A DNA stretch of 36,931 bases from Hyphomicrobiales bacterium (GTDB lineage: Bacteria; Pseudomonadota; Alphaproteobacteria; Rhizobiales; Rhizobiaceae). Positions 17,899 to 26,683 of this stretch are shown one piece after another. A model generated the notes under the pieces. That model saw only the letters and a program-made list of their open reading frames with translations. It made no database searches and was not told the DNA's origin. The stretch lies in the NCBI GenBank assembly GCA_900474095.1, contig UCOA01000051.1, positions 1-36,931 on the forward strand. The letters are read 5' to 3'. A program made the translations under genes and the position numbers. Positions within the stretch are counted from its first letter, which is position 1. Each line of letters opens with the position of its first letter.

Positions 17899-19884
17899 TC
17901 ACAGCACCAGCCGGAACTTTGCAAATCCGTCCGCACCGTCGCCCGCGTCCTCGATCTTCACGCCCTTGATGTTGGCGATCAACCCGCGTGCCTTCGGGCC
18001 GGTCTCGAAAATCGCGGTGGCTCCTTCGACCGGCTTGAAGCTCCAGTTGCCGTCGGCCGATGGGTTGATGGTGCCTTCGGCGATGATGTAGCGGACGATC
18101 ACGTCGCGGTTGGTGTCGGGGGCGGCGAAGATCACCTTGTCGGCGGCGATCTCGGGGAATTTGCCGCCGCCGCCGGCGCGGTAATTGTTGGACGCGACGA
18201 CGAATTTCTGTGTTGGATCGATCGGTTTTCCCTCGAAGGAGAGATTCTGGATGCGGTTTGAACCCGGGTTCACCGCGTTGCCGTCCTTGTCGTACTTTGC
18301 TGGTTGCGACAGGTCGATCTGATAGGTCACGCCGTCGATGATATCGAAATTGTAGGAGGGAAAGTCGGGGTTGAGCAGCGGAGCATCCTTTGCGCCCTGC
18401 TCGACGGTGTTGAACATGCCGGCCGACATTTCCAGCCAGTTCTTCACCTGCGCGCCGGTGATGACGACCGCTTGCACCGTATTCGGATAGAGATAGAGGT
18501 CGGCGACGTTCTTGATGGCGATGTCGCCCGCCGGGACGTCGGTGTAATAGTCCGCGCCGCCGCGGCCACCGGACTTGAACGGGGCAGCCGCCGAAAGCAT
18601 CGGCAGGTCCCTATATTCCGTGTCCTTCAGCATGTCCTTGATGTACCAGGTCTGCGCGTTGGAGACGATCTGCACCGACGGGTCGTCCGCCACCAGCGCG
18701 AAGTAGGAATAGAGCGGCGCCGAGGTCTTGCCGACGGGCGTGCGGATATAGGCAAGCGTCGCCTCATGCTCTGCATTGGCTGCATTCAGCACGTCGGCCC
18801 GGTCGGCCATATCGGCGACCACCTTCTTGTCCTCGCGGTGATAGATCGGCCTCGCTTCGGTGGTGAAATCGACGATCCTCCAGCTCTTGCCGTCCTTTTC
18901 GATGAGCAGGTCGATCAGCCCCAGATGCGATCCCCAGAAGCCGCCCATCACCGCCGGCTTGCCGAGCAGCGTGCCCTTGGCGGGATCGACGCCCTCGATG
19001 CCGTCGAAGCTCTTGGGGCCGGGAAAGACGAGGTGCTGGTGGCCGGTAAAGACCGCGTCGATGCCTTCGACGCCGGCGAGATAGAGCGAGGCATTTTCCA
19101 TCCGGTCGCTCTGGCTGCTGCCGTCGATGCCGGAGTGGGAGAGGGCGATAACGATGTCGGCGCCTTCCTCCTTCATTGCCGGCACCCAGGCGCGGGCTGC
19201 CTCGACGATGTCACGGGTCTGGGCCTTGCCTTCCAGGTTCTTGATATCCCAAAGCATGATCTGGGGCGGCACGAAGCCGATGATGCCGACCTTCAGCGGG
19301 CTGGTGGCGCCGGAGCCATCGGTGACGATCTTCTCGACGATCGTATAGGGCTTGAAGAACAGCTCGTCCTTCTTCGGGTCGGAGGCGAGCTGTCCCTTGG
19401 TCAGGTTGGCGCAGACATAGGGGAAATTGGCACCGGCAAGCACCTTGAACATATAATCGAGGCCGTAGTTGAACTCGTGATTGCCGAGCGTGCCTGCCTC
19501 GTAGCCGAGCACGTTCATCGCCTTGATGACCGGATGCACGTCGCCGTCCTTGATGCCGCGCTGATAGGCCATGTAGTCGCCCATCGGGTTGCCCTGCAGG
19601 AAGTCGCCGTTGTCGACGAGGAAGGAATTGCCGGCCTCGGCACGGATGGCGTCGATGATCGAGGCGGTGCGGGCAAGGCCCATCGTGTCGTTCGGCTTGT
19701 CGCCGTAATAGTCGTACGGGAAGACGTGGACGTGAATGTCGGTCGTTTCCATGATGCGCAGGTGCGCCTGGTTGCTGGCCGCACGCGCGGCAAAGGGATG
19801 CAGCAGGATGAGGGCGGACGTGGCGGCGGCACCGCTCAAGAGCGAGCGGCGGGTTATCGGATGGAGCCCGAGGTTGGATGACAT
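17899..19884 (-). CDS. cpdB: 2',3'-cyclic-nucleotide 2'-phosphodiesterase / 3'-nucleotidase
   Basis: A periplasmic bifunctional enzyme that opens 2',3'-cyclic nucleotides and removes the 3' phosphate, allowing use of RNA breakdown products. The 661-residue precursor starts with a twin-arginine signal (TRRSLLSG at 11-18, hydrophobic core, AARA). The metallophosphoesterase domain shows METTDIHVHV (Asp49, His51), VDNGDFLQG, LGNHEFNYGLD and TGHQHLVFPG. The C-terminal 5'-nucleotidase domain contains VASNNYRAGGGG. The ATG at 19884 has AAGGGA eight bases upstream and fits the Tat signal; the longer frame to 19965 does not. It is divergent from rarD. Confidence 0.93.
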   Translation of the reverse strand: MSSNLGLHPITRRSLLSGAAATSALILLHPFAARAASNQAHLRIMETTDIHVHVFPYDYYGDKPNDTMGLARTASIIDAIRAEAGNSFLVDNGDFLQGNPMGDYMAYQRGIKDGDVHPVIKAMNVLGYEAGTLGNHEFNYGLDYMFKVLAGANFPYVCANLTKGQLASDPKKDELFFKPYTIVEKIVTDGSGATSPLKVGIIGFVPPQIMLWDIKNLEGKAQTRDIVEAARAWVPAMKEEGADIVIALSHSGIDGSSQSDRMENASLYLAGVEGIDAVFTGHQHLVFPGPKSFDGIEGVDPAKGTLLGKPAVMGGFWGSHLGLIDLLIEKDGKSWRIVDFTTEARPIYHREDKKVVADMADRADVLNAANAEHEATLAYIRTPVGKTSAPLYSYFALVADDPSVQIVSNAQTWYIKDMLKDTEYRDLPMLSAAAPFKSGGRGGADYYTDVPAGDIAIKNVADLYLYPNTVQAVVITGAQVKNWLEMSAGMFNTVEQGAKDAPLLNPDFPSYNFDIIDGVTYQIDLSQPAKYDKDGNAVNPGSNRIQNLSFEGKPIDPTQKFVVASNNYRAGGGGKFPEIAADKVIFAAPDTNRDVIVRYIIAEGTINPSADGNWSFKPVEGATAIFETGPKARGLIANIKGVKIEDAGDGADGFAKFRLVL

Positions 19885-20096
19885 GCGAAGTCCCTTCGTC
19901 TGACCGGTCATTGCCTGGCTGAAACTAGGGTGGGAAGCTGCGGAATGCACCCCGCAAAATATCACCTATTTTCCTCTCGTTAGCCGATTCTCTGTCAGCT
20001 TTATTGGATGCAAGGTTCACGGAAATGAATTGGTTGATCAACGGTCTTTGGAGTAGGACGGCCAAACGATAAAAATTCTCGACGGGATGAAACGCC

Positions 20097-21035
20097 ATGG
20101 CTGATGCGAAACAAACACCCGTGGTGCAGAACGGCGATTCGCCGCGCGGCTTCGCTTTCGCGCTGACGGCCTATCTGCTCTGGGGCTTTTTGCCGTTCTT
20201 CATGAAGGCCGTTGCGCACATTCCGGCTTTCGAGGTCGTCGCCCACCGGATCGTCTGGTCGGTGCCGCTCGCCGGCGCCGTCCTCATCCTGCTCGGCCGC
20301 ACCGATGACATAAAGGTTGCGCTACGCTCGCCACGCATGCTGAAAATGGCGACCCTGACCGCCGTTCTCATCACCATCAACTGGGGCATCTATGTCTGGG
20401 CGATCGGGGCAGGCCGCGCGCTCGAGACCGCGCTCGGCTACTATATCAACCCGCTGTTCTCGATCTTCCTCGGCGCCGTTCTCCTGAAGGAAAAGCTCAA
20501 TCCGGCACAGATCGTCGCGATCGTTCTTGCCGCGATCGCGGTCGTGGTGCTCGCCTTCGATGCGGGCGGTCTGCCATGGGTTTCGATTAGCCTGGCGCTC
20601 TCCTGGGGGCTCTACGCTTTCTTCCGCAAGACCCTGCCGGTCGGGCCGAACCAGGGGTTTTTCCTGGAGGTGCTGCTGCTCAGCATTCCCGCACTCGGCT
20701 ATATCGTCTATCTGGAAGTCTCCGGCCAGGGTCATTTCTCCGACACCGGCTGGGCCGATGTCGCCTGGCTCATGGCCTGCGGCGTCGTCACCGCCGTGCC
20801 GCTGATGATCTATGCCAACGGCGCCAAGCTGCTCAAGCTCTCTACCATTGGCATCATGCAGTATATTGCCCCGACGATGATCTTCATCATCGCCGTGTTC
20901 GTCTTCCACGAGCCCTTCGGTACACCGAAGCTGATCGCCTTCATCCTGATCTGGGCAGCGCTCGCGGTCTATTCGACGTCGATGCTGATGGAAAGCCGTG
21001 CACGTCGGAGTGCTGTACCGAATCCGGCGGAGTAA
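20097..21035 (+). CDS. rarD: RarD-type EamA family permease
   Basis: An inner-membrane drug/metabolite transporter of 312 residues with about ten hydrophobic helices (two EamA repeats). The stretch NWGIYVWAIGAGRALETALG followed by YYINPLFSIFLGAVLLKEKL is diagnostic of the RarD subgroup. Named for chloramphenicol resistance in Pseudomonas; the substrate in rhizobia is unknown. ATG 20097 begins a short polar N-terminus before the first helix. The 212-base gap to the divergent cpdB gene holds both promoters. It is convergent with the LOG-family gene, with a 24-base gap. Confidence 0.9.
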   Translation: MADAKQTPVVQNGDSPRGFAFALTAYLLWGFLPFFMKAVAHIPAFEVVAHRIVWSVPLAGAVLILLGRTDDIKVALRSPRMLKMATLTAVLITINWGIYVWAIGAGRALETALGYYINPLFSIFLGAVLLKEKLNPAQIVAIVLAAIAVVVLAFDAGGLPWVSISLALSWGLYAFFRKTLPVGPNQGFFLEVLLLSIPALGYIVYLEVSGQGHFSDTGWADVAWLMACGVVTAVPLMIYANGAKLLKLSTIGIMQYIAPTMIFIIAVFVFHEPFGTPKLIAFILIWAALAVYSTSMLMESRARRSAVPNPAE

Positions 21036-21059
21036 CTCCGGCGGGTCCGGCCAAATACG

Positions 21060-21680
21060 TCAAAGCTTGGAGATGATCGTGGCTTCACCGTCGCGGTCGA
21101 CATCGCTTGCCCAGTGAGCCAGCAACGCCGGAACGACTTCCTCGACCGCGTCGATGACGAGCGGCTGGACGAGATGGGCAGTGTGGATGAAACCGGCATC
21201 CGCCATGTGATGGACCAGCGTCATCAGCGGATCCCAGAAACCATTGATATTGACGAGCACGATCGGTTTGCGATGACGGCCGAGCTGCGCCCAGGTCATG
21301 ACCTCGACGATCTCTTCCAGAGTGCCGATGCCGCCAGGCAGGGTGACAAAGGCGTCGGCACGCTCGAACATCTTGTGCTTGCGATCATGCATGTCCGGCG
21401 TCACGATCAGTTCACTGAGCTGGCCGAGCGAATGCCGGGTGGCCTCCATATCCATGAGAAATTCTGGTATGATGCCGGTAACGCGCCCGCCATGCGAGAG
21501 AACGCCGCTTGCGACTGCGCCCATGATGCCCTTTGTCCCGCCGCCATAGACGAGCCGGAGATGGTTGTCGGCGATGGATTTGCCCAGAATGCGGCCGGCA
21601 TCGATGTAGGATTTGTCGCGGCCTGGCTGGGAGCCGCAATAAACGCAGATGGATCGAATCGGGATATTTTTCTCGCTCAT
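21060..21680 (-). CDS. LOG family protein (nucleoside 5'-monophosphate phosphoribohydrolase)
   Basis: A 206-residue Rossmann-like protein with the LOG signature: YGGGTKGIMGAVA at 45-57, DRKHKMFERADAF with Arg100-Lys101, and PGGIGTLEE at 115-123. Such enzymes release free cytokinin or AMP-derived ribose 5-phosphate and were once annotated as lysine decarboxylases. In a plant-associated lineage a cytokinin-activating role is possible; a housekeeping AMP hydrolase role is equally possible. The ATG at 21680 fits the conserved N-terminus (IRSICVYCGS), although its ribosome-binding site is weak; an ATG at 21695 is the alternative. Divergent from the LysM gene, with 256 bases between. Confidence 0.9.
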   Translation of the reverse strand: MSEKNIPIRSICVYCGSQPGRDKSYIDAGRILGKSIADNHLRLVYGGGTKGIMGAVASGVLSHGGRVTGIIPEFLMDMEATRHSLGQLSELIVTPDMHDRKHKMFERADAFVTLPGGIGTLEEIVEVMTWAQLGRHRKPIVLVNINGFWDPLMTLVHHMADAGFIHTAHLVQPLVIDAVEEVVPALLAHWASDVDRDGEATIISKL

Positions 21681-21936
21681 GGTCCAAAAAGACATCCGAC
21701 CGCAGCAGGCGTCAAGAAAAATGACGGAAAACAAGGGTGCAGCTTGGCCGGACATGAGGCGATGCTTGTAGAAAGCGACGGAAATCGTTAGCGTTTTCAG
21801 GAATAGGCTGACGATATGTGCAGGGCTGATTCCGTCCGGTTAGGAAAACGGAAAGCGGCAAGCATGTAGGCTTCGGGAGAGCCGTCCTCTGGTGTCCATT
21901 TCGGACGCAGCCGGCTCGGGGCCATTGGAGATATGC

Positions 21937-23709
21937 ATGATGAAGAACAAGGCCGGCTGGGTGGCCCTTATCGTCCTGGCAATTGCATCCCTGCTGATGT
22001 TTTTCTTTGTCCTGCCGAATATCAATAAAGGCAAGGACACGCTCACTGCCGATGCGCCGGTGGACAGTCCGGCAACGCTGACCGATACGAAGAACGCGCG
22101 ACCCGCGGCTGGAGGCGAAGCGGCGACCAACACCGCCAAGTCTGCCGATCCGGCTGCCGGATGGACGGTGCCGGGCTTCGATGTCCTACGTGTCGAGCCG
22201 GATGGCTCGACGGTCATTGCCGGTCGGGCTCAGCCAAACACCAAGCTTGAAATCGTCAGCGGCGATACGGTCATCGGCACGGCAGATGTCGGCGCGACGG
22301 GTGATTTTGCCGCGATCTTCGATAAGCCGCTCGCAGCCGGCGATTATCAGTTGACGCTGCGCAGCGTCGGTCAAAATGGTGTGACCAAGTCCTCGGAAGA
22401 AGTTGCCACCGTTTCGATCCCGAAGGACAATGCTGGCGAGCTGCTCGCCATGGTGTCGAAGCCGGGCGAGGCAAGCCGCATCATCACCAAACCGGCGGTT
22501 GAGGCAACGCCCGCTGATCCGGCTGCCCGGCCAACGACGGCGACGGGCGAAGTCGCAAAGGCAGAGCCTGTCCCCGGCGCATCCTCCTCCGCGACGGACA
22601 CCACCGTTTCGGCAACCGCCGAGAACCCGGCTGTCGCCGTCTCTGCCGTGGAGATCGAAGGCAAGAAGATTTTCGTCGCCGGCAATGCCAGGGCCGGCGC
22701 CCTGGTTCGCATCTATGCCGATGACAAGCTGGTGGGTGAAATGAAGGCCGACGCGCAGGGACGGTTTGTCGTCGAGGGCGCGATCGACCTGGCAGTCGGA
22801 AACCACACGATCCGGGCCGACATGATGGGCGCCGATGGCAGCAAGGTTGAAATGCGCGCCTCCGTTCCCTTCGATCGCCCGGTCGGCGATCAGGTGGCAG
22901 CGGTGGCACAGCCCAACGCGCAAGGGACTGTCGTGCCCGTCGAGGGCGGGAGCTTCGATGGCCTGCGGATGGAGGCGACCAAGGCGCTCGGCCTGCTCAA
23001 GGGGCTGTTCAAGGACGGCAAGGTGCCGACGGCGGAAGAGCTGGCGGCGGCGCGCTCGGCAACTGAAATCGCCCTGAAATCGCTCGCCGACTTCAAGGTC
23101 GCCGACAATCTCGATGCCAACGTCAAGGAAACCGCCGCAAGGACCGCGAAGGCCGCGGCCGACGCGCTTGCCATGCTGAAGACGCTGCCGGCGGATGCCG
23201 CCAGCGTTTCCGCATCGCTCGGCAGGATCGAGGCAGCGGTGGGCTCGGCACTGATGCCACGTACCGACGGCACCGGCGGCAGTGCGGTTGCGACCGATAT
23301 TCCGGCGACGCCGGTACAGAGCGATGTCGCAAAGCCGGCAGCGGAAACGGCCGAGCAACCCGCCGCAGAGTCGGCCATGCCTTCCGCAGAGTCAGGCGCT
23401 GCCGCTACGGCAGGCGGCGGCAATGCGGCAACCGGCCAGGCTGCCACCGAGCCGCAGACGGTGCAGCAGGCTCCGCTGCAGCACAGTAAGGCGTCGGTGA
23501 TCATCCGCCGCGGTGACACGCTCTGGCAGATATCACGCCGGGTCTACGGTGCCGGCGTGCGCTATACGACGATCTATCTCGCCAACGAGGACCAGATCAA
23601 CAATCCGGACCGCATCCTGCCCGGCCAGATCTTCGGTGTGCCGGACGAGGCGATGTCGGAAGACGAATCGCGGGAGATGCACCGCAAGCGCATGACGGAT
23701 GTGCGCTGA
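21937..23709 (+). CDS. Membrane-anchored LysM-domain envelope protein
   Basis: A 590-residue protein. One transmembrane segment lies near residues 7-27 (WVALIVLAIASLLMFFFVLP) with no clear cleavage site, so it is probably an inner-membrane-anchored periplasmic protein. Then come Ala/Pro/Thr-rich linkers and two Ig-like modules (about residues 75-155 and 235-310; both have the pattern V-AG-A-PN/RAGA, then G-F). A helical Ala-rich region follows. The C-terminal LysM domain is at 519-568 (IIRRGDTLWQISRRVYG, INNPDRILPGQIF), predicted to bind peptidoglycan. ATG 21937 has TTGGAG six bases upstream. A strong terminator follows at 23770. Role inferred as cell-wall-associated; exact function unknown. 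Confidence 0.85.
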   Translation: MMKNKAGWVALIVLAIASLLMFFFVLPNINKGKDTLTADAPVDSPATLTDTKNARPAAGGEAATNTAKSADPAAGWTVPGFDVLRVEPDGSTVIAGRAQPNTKLEIVSGDTVIGTADVGATGDFAAIFDKPLAAGDYQLTLRSVGQNGVTKSSEEVATVSIPKDNAGELLAMVSKPGEASRIITKPAVEATPADPAARPTTATGEVAKAEPVPGASSSATDTTVSATAENPAVAVSAVEIEGKKIFVAGNARAGALVRIYADDKLVGEMKADAQGRFVVEGAIDLAVGNHTIRADMMGADGSKVEMRASVPFDRPVGDQVAAVAQPNAQGTVVPVEGGSFDGLRMEATKALGLLKGLFKDGKVPTAEELAAARSATEIALKSLADFKVADNLDANVKETAARTAKAAADALAMLKTLPADAASVSASLGRIEAAVGSALMPRTDGTGGSAVATDIPATPVQSDVAKPAAETAEQPAAESAMPSAESGAAATAGGGNAATGQAATEPQTVQQAPLQHSKASVIIRRGDTLWQISRRVYGAGVRYTTIYLANEDQINNPDRILPGQIFGVPDEAMSEDESREMHRKRMTDVR

Positions 23710-23769
23710 GCGCGCTTTTTACCGGCGGCTCCATTGCGGCCGGCCATCGTGAGACCTATGTGAGCCAGG

Positions 23770-23798
23770 AGCGGCGCCTTGAGAGAGGCGCCGCTTTT
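23770..23798 (+). terminator. Rho-independent terminator after the LysM gene
   Basis: Perfect 9-base stem AGCGGCGCC / GGCGCCGCT with an 8-base loop, followed by TTT. Sixty bases beyond the LysM stop and before the ABC exporter gene, so those two genes are probably separate transcripts. Confidence 0.82.
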
Positions 23799-23909
23799 GA
23801 TTGGAATACCATGCAGGTGATTTGATATCTGTCATCGGCATGACACCTGAAGCACGCAGGGACGGCTGTTGCTGAAAAGGCGGCCGGAGAACGAAAGCGG
23901 AAACACAAA

Positions 23910-25796
23910 GTGGCAGCGCAGAAGAAGACGGTATCGGCGGACGCAGGCAATCCGCTGCAGACGATCATCAATCTTTGGCCCTATATGTGGCCGAGCGATC
24001 GTATCGACCTGAAGATGCGCGTCGTCTGGGCGACCCTCATCCTGCTGGTCGCCAAAGTCGTGCTCCTGCTCGTGCCTTATTTCTTCAAATGGGCGACTGA
24101 CGCACTGAACGGCAGGACCGACATTGTCGGCGTGCTCCCGGTCGTCTTCACTGGCGCCGTGATGCTGGTGCTGGCCTATAATCTGGCGCGTCTGCTGCAG
24201 GCGGGGCTGAACCAGCTGCGCGACGCGCTGTTTGCAAGTGTCGGCCAGCATGCAGTGCGACAGCTTGCTTATCGCACTTTCGTCCACATGCACCAGCTAT
24301 CGCTCCGCTTTCACCTGGAGCGCCGCACCGGCGGCCTGTCACGTATCATCGAGCGCGGCACCAAGGGTATCGAGACGATCGTCCGTTTCACCATCCTCAA
24401 TACGGTGCCGACGCTGATCGAGTTCCTTTTGACGGCGATAGTCTTCTGGTGGGGGTATGGTCTCAGCTATCTGCTGGTGACCGCCATCACCGTCTGGCTC
24501 TACATCTGGTTCACCATCAAGGCGAGCGACTGGCGCATCTCGATCCGCCGCTCGATGAACGACAGCGATACGGATGCCAATACGAAGGCGATCGATTCCC
24601 TTCTGAACTTCGAGACGGTCAAATATTTCGGCAACGAGGAGATGGAGGCCAAGCGCTTCGACCAGTCGATGGCACGCTATGAGCGTTCGGCGACGCAGGT
24701 CTGGACGTCGCTCGGCTGGCTCAACTTCGGCCAGGCGCTGATTTTCGGCGCCGGCACCGCGGTCATGATGGTGATGTCGGCGCTTGCGGTGCAGCGGGGC
24801 GAGCAGACGCTCGGCGATTTCGTTTTCATCAACGCGATGCTGATACAGCTTGCCATCCCGCTCAACTTCATCGGCTTCGTCTATCGCGAAATCCGCCAGG
24901 GCCTGACCGATATCGAGCAGATGTTCGAGCTGCTCGAGGTCGAGGCGGAGGTCGTGGACAGCCCGGATGCCGGCCAATTGGTGATCGACAAGGGGGCAAT
25001 CGTCTTCAAGGACGTGCATTTCGCCTATGATCCGGCTCGTCCGATCCTGAAGGGCATCAGCTTTGAGGTACCGGCCGGAAAGACCGTCGCCGTGGTCGGC
25101 CCCTCGGGCGCCGGCAAATCGACACTGTCGCGGCTTCTCTACCGCTTCTACGATGTCCAGGATGGCGCAATCACCATTGATGGCCAGGACGTGCGCGACG
25201 TCAAGCAGAAGAGCCTGCGCGCAGTCATCGGCATGGTGCCGCAGGATACGGTGCTGTTCAACGACACGATCGCCTACAACATCCGCTATGGCCGCACCTC
25301 CGCCACGCAGGCAGAGATCGAGGCAGCCGCCGACATCGCCCAGATCGGTGAGTTCATCGCGAGCCTGCCGGAGGGCTACGGCGCCATGGTCGGCGAGCGC
25401 GGTCTGAAACTGTCAGGCGGCGAGAAGCAGCGCGTGGCGATCGCCCGCACCGTGCTGAAGAGCCCGCCGATCCTCATCCTCGACGAGGCGACCTCGGCGC
25501 TCGACACCCGCACCGAGCAGGAGATCCAGACCGCGCTCGATATCGTCTCGCAGAACCGCACGACGCTGGTGATCGCCCATCGGCTGTCGACGGTCATCCA
25601 TGCCGACGAGATCATCGTCTTGAAGGACGGCGGCATCGCCGAGCGCGGCACGCATGGGGAACTTATCGACCGCGACGGCCTTTATGCCTCGATGTGGAAC
25701 CGCCAGCGCGAAGCGACACAGGCCGAGGAAACGCTGAAGAAGGTCCGCGAGAGCGACGATCTGGGTGTCGTGGTGCGTGGTGCGGCGGCGGTGTGA
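23910..25796 (+). CDS. Atm1-type ABC exporter
   Basis: A 628-residue half-transporter (ABCB7/Atm1 branch) of the inner membrane, working as a homodimer. Six membrane helices lie in about residues 35-330; the nucleotide-binding domain has Walker A GPSGAGKST at 397-405, signature LSGGEKQR, Walker B ILILDEATSALD and the H-loop IAHRLST. The transmembrane stretch RRSMNDSDTDANTKAIDSLL is typical of Atm1. Bacterial homologues export glutathione derivatives and metal-glutathione conjugates, and the mitochondrial ones serve Fe-S cluster assembly. Translation starts at GTG 23910. The gene is separated from psd by 153 bases containing short repeats. Confidence 0.92.
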   Translation: MAAQKKTVSADAGNPLQTIINLWPYMWPSDRIDLKMRVVWATLILLVAKVVLLLVPYFFKWATDALNGRTDIVGVLPVVFTGAVMLVLAYNLARLLQAGLNQLRDALFASVGQHAVRQLAYRTFVHMHQLSLRFHLERRTGGLSRIIERGTKGIETIVRFTILNTVPTLIEFLLTAIVFWWGYGLSYLLVTAITVWLYIWFTIKASDWRISIRRSMNDSDTDANTKAIDSLLNFETVKYFGNEEMEAKRFDQSMARYERSATQVWTSLGWLNFGQALIFGAGTAVMMVMSALAVQRGEQTLGDFVFINAMLIQLAIPLNFIGFVYREIRQGLTDIEQMFELLEVEAEVVDSPDAGQLVIDKGAIVFKDVHFAYDPARPILKGISFEVPAGKTVAVVGPSGAGKSTLSRLLYRFYDVQDGAITIDGQDVRDVKQKSLRAVIGMVPQDTVLFNDTIAYNIRYGRTSATQAEIEAAADIAQIGEFIASLPEGYGAMVGERGLKLSGGEKQRVAIARTVLKSPPILILDEATSALDTRTEQEIQTALDIVSQNRTTLVIAHRLSTVIHADEIIVLKDGGIAERGTHGELIDRDGLYASMWNRQREATQAEETLKKVRESDDLGVVVRGAAAV

Positions 25797-25799
25797 GCG

Positions 25800-25882
25800 G
25801 GTGAGTAGTGCTTAGTGAGCAGCGATTGATGAGCAGTGGATAGTGAGCTTTCTCAGAACTTCTCACTGCTCACACCTCACTA
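25800..25882. repeat. Degenerate TGAGCAGTG short repeats
   Basis: Several imperfect copies of TGAG(C/T)AGTG and AGTGAG lie in direct orientation, followed by inverted copies. TGAGCAGTG at 25830-25838 pairs with CACTGCTCA at 25864-25872. The segment is AT-richer than its surroundings and has no gene. It lies between the Atm1-type exporter and psd. Confidence 0.6.
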
Positions 25883-25949
25883 ACGACTACCAACTGTCGC
25901 TTTTTCCCTGTACGTCCTAGCCGAACGAAAAATCTGGAGATCCCTGTTC

Positions 25950-26648
25950 ATGAGCTTGATCAATTCGGTACGCAGCACGCTGGTCCCTGTGCACAAGGAA
26001 GGTTATCGCTTCATCGCCGGTTTCTTCGTCGTCTCGTTGCTCCTCGGGTTTCTCTGGGAGCCGCTGATGTGGCTCGGCTTCATCCTGACTGCCTGGTGCG
26101 CCTATTTCTTCCGCGATCCCGAACGCATGACACCGCTCGATGACGACCTGGTCATTAGCCCCGCCGACGGTCGCGTCTCCTCGATCGCGCTCGTCACGCC
26201 GCCGGACGAACTTGGCCTCGGCACCGACCCGATGCTGCGCATCTCGGTGTTCATGAACGTCTTCAACTGCCATGTAAATCGCTCGCCGATGCGCGGCACC
26301 ATCCGCCGCATCGCCTATCGTGCCGGTAAGTTCGTCAATGCCGATCTCGACAAGGCAAGCCACGATAACGAGCGCAACGGCCTGGTTATCGAAACGGCGC
26401 ATGGCGAGATCGGCGTTGTCCAGATCGCGGGTCTTGTCGCCCGCCGTATCGTCTGCTGGTCGGCTGAAAATGACGCGCTGCAGCCGGGTGAGCGCTTCGG
26501 CCTCATCCGTTTCGGTTCCCGCCTCGACGTCTTCCTTCCAGAGGGAGCGCAGCCGCGCGTCAGCCTTGGCCAGACCGCCGTTGCCGGCGAAACCGTGCTG
26601 GCGGAGTTCGGTTCTGCAAAGGGTCCGGTCATCAGCCGCCGCGGTTGA
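25950..26648 (+). CDS. psd: Phosphatidylserine decarboxylase proenzyme
   Basis: Converts phosphatidylserine to phosphatidylethanolamine at the inner membrane using a pyruvoyl group made by self-cleavage. The 232-residue proenzyme is of the short type; the cleavage site is Gly189-Ser190 in [13 protein letters not shown]-terminal hydrophobic segments (about residues 22-48) anchor it. [10 protein letters not shown] and [11 protein letters not shown] are conserved family stretches. ATG 25950 has GGAG upstream. pssA begins 35 bases downstream, so substrate-making and substrate-using enzymes form one operon. Confidence 0.95.
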   Translation: MSLINSVRSTLVPVHKEGYRFIAGFFVVSLLLGFLWEPLMWLGFILTAWCAYFFRDPERMTPLDDDLVISPADGRVSSIALVTPPDELGLGTDPMLRISVFMNVFNCHVNRSPMRGTIRRIAYRAGKFVNADLDKASHDNERNGLVIETAHGEIGVVQIAGLVARRIVCWSAENDALQPGERFGLIRFGSRLDVFLPEGAQPRVSLGQTAVAGETVLAEFGSAKGPVISRRG

Positions 26649-26683
26649 TGGCAGGCGATCTGTAACGGGAACAGGAGTACGCC

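Noticed and set aside
18304..19881. 525-codon open frame on the plus strand
   Set aside because: It lies wholly antisense to the well-supported cpdB gene. The product is low-complexity in Asp, Val, Gly and His with no domain, as expected for a GC-rich mirror frame.
19885..20096. Possible Pho box controlling cpdB
   Set aside because: Only one CTGTCA-like half-site is present; the tandem repeat required for a rhizobial Pho box is missing.
22186..23358. 390-codon minus frame, and other long minus frames opposite plus genes (651-1535, 1720-2832, 11212-12429)
   Set aside because: All are antisense to conserved genes (LysM protein, nadB, nadC, cysS) and have mirror-frame composition.
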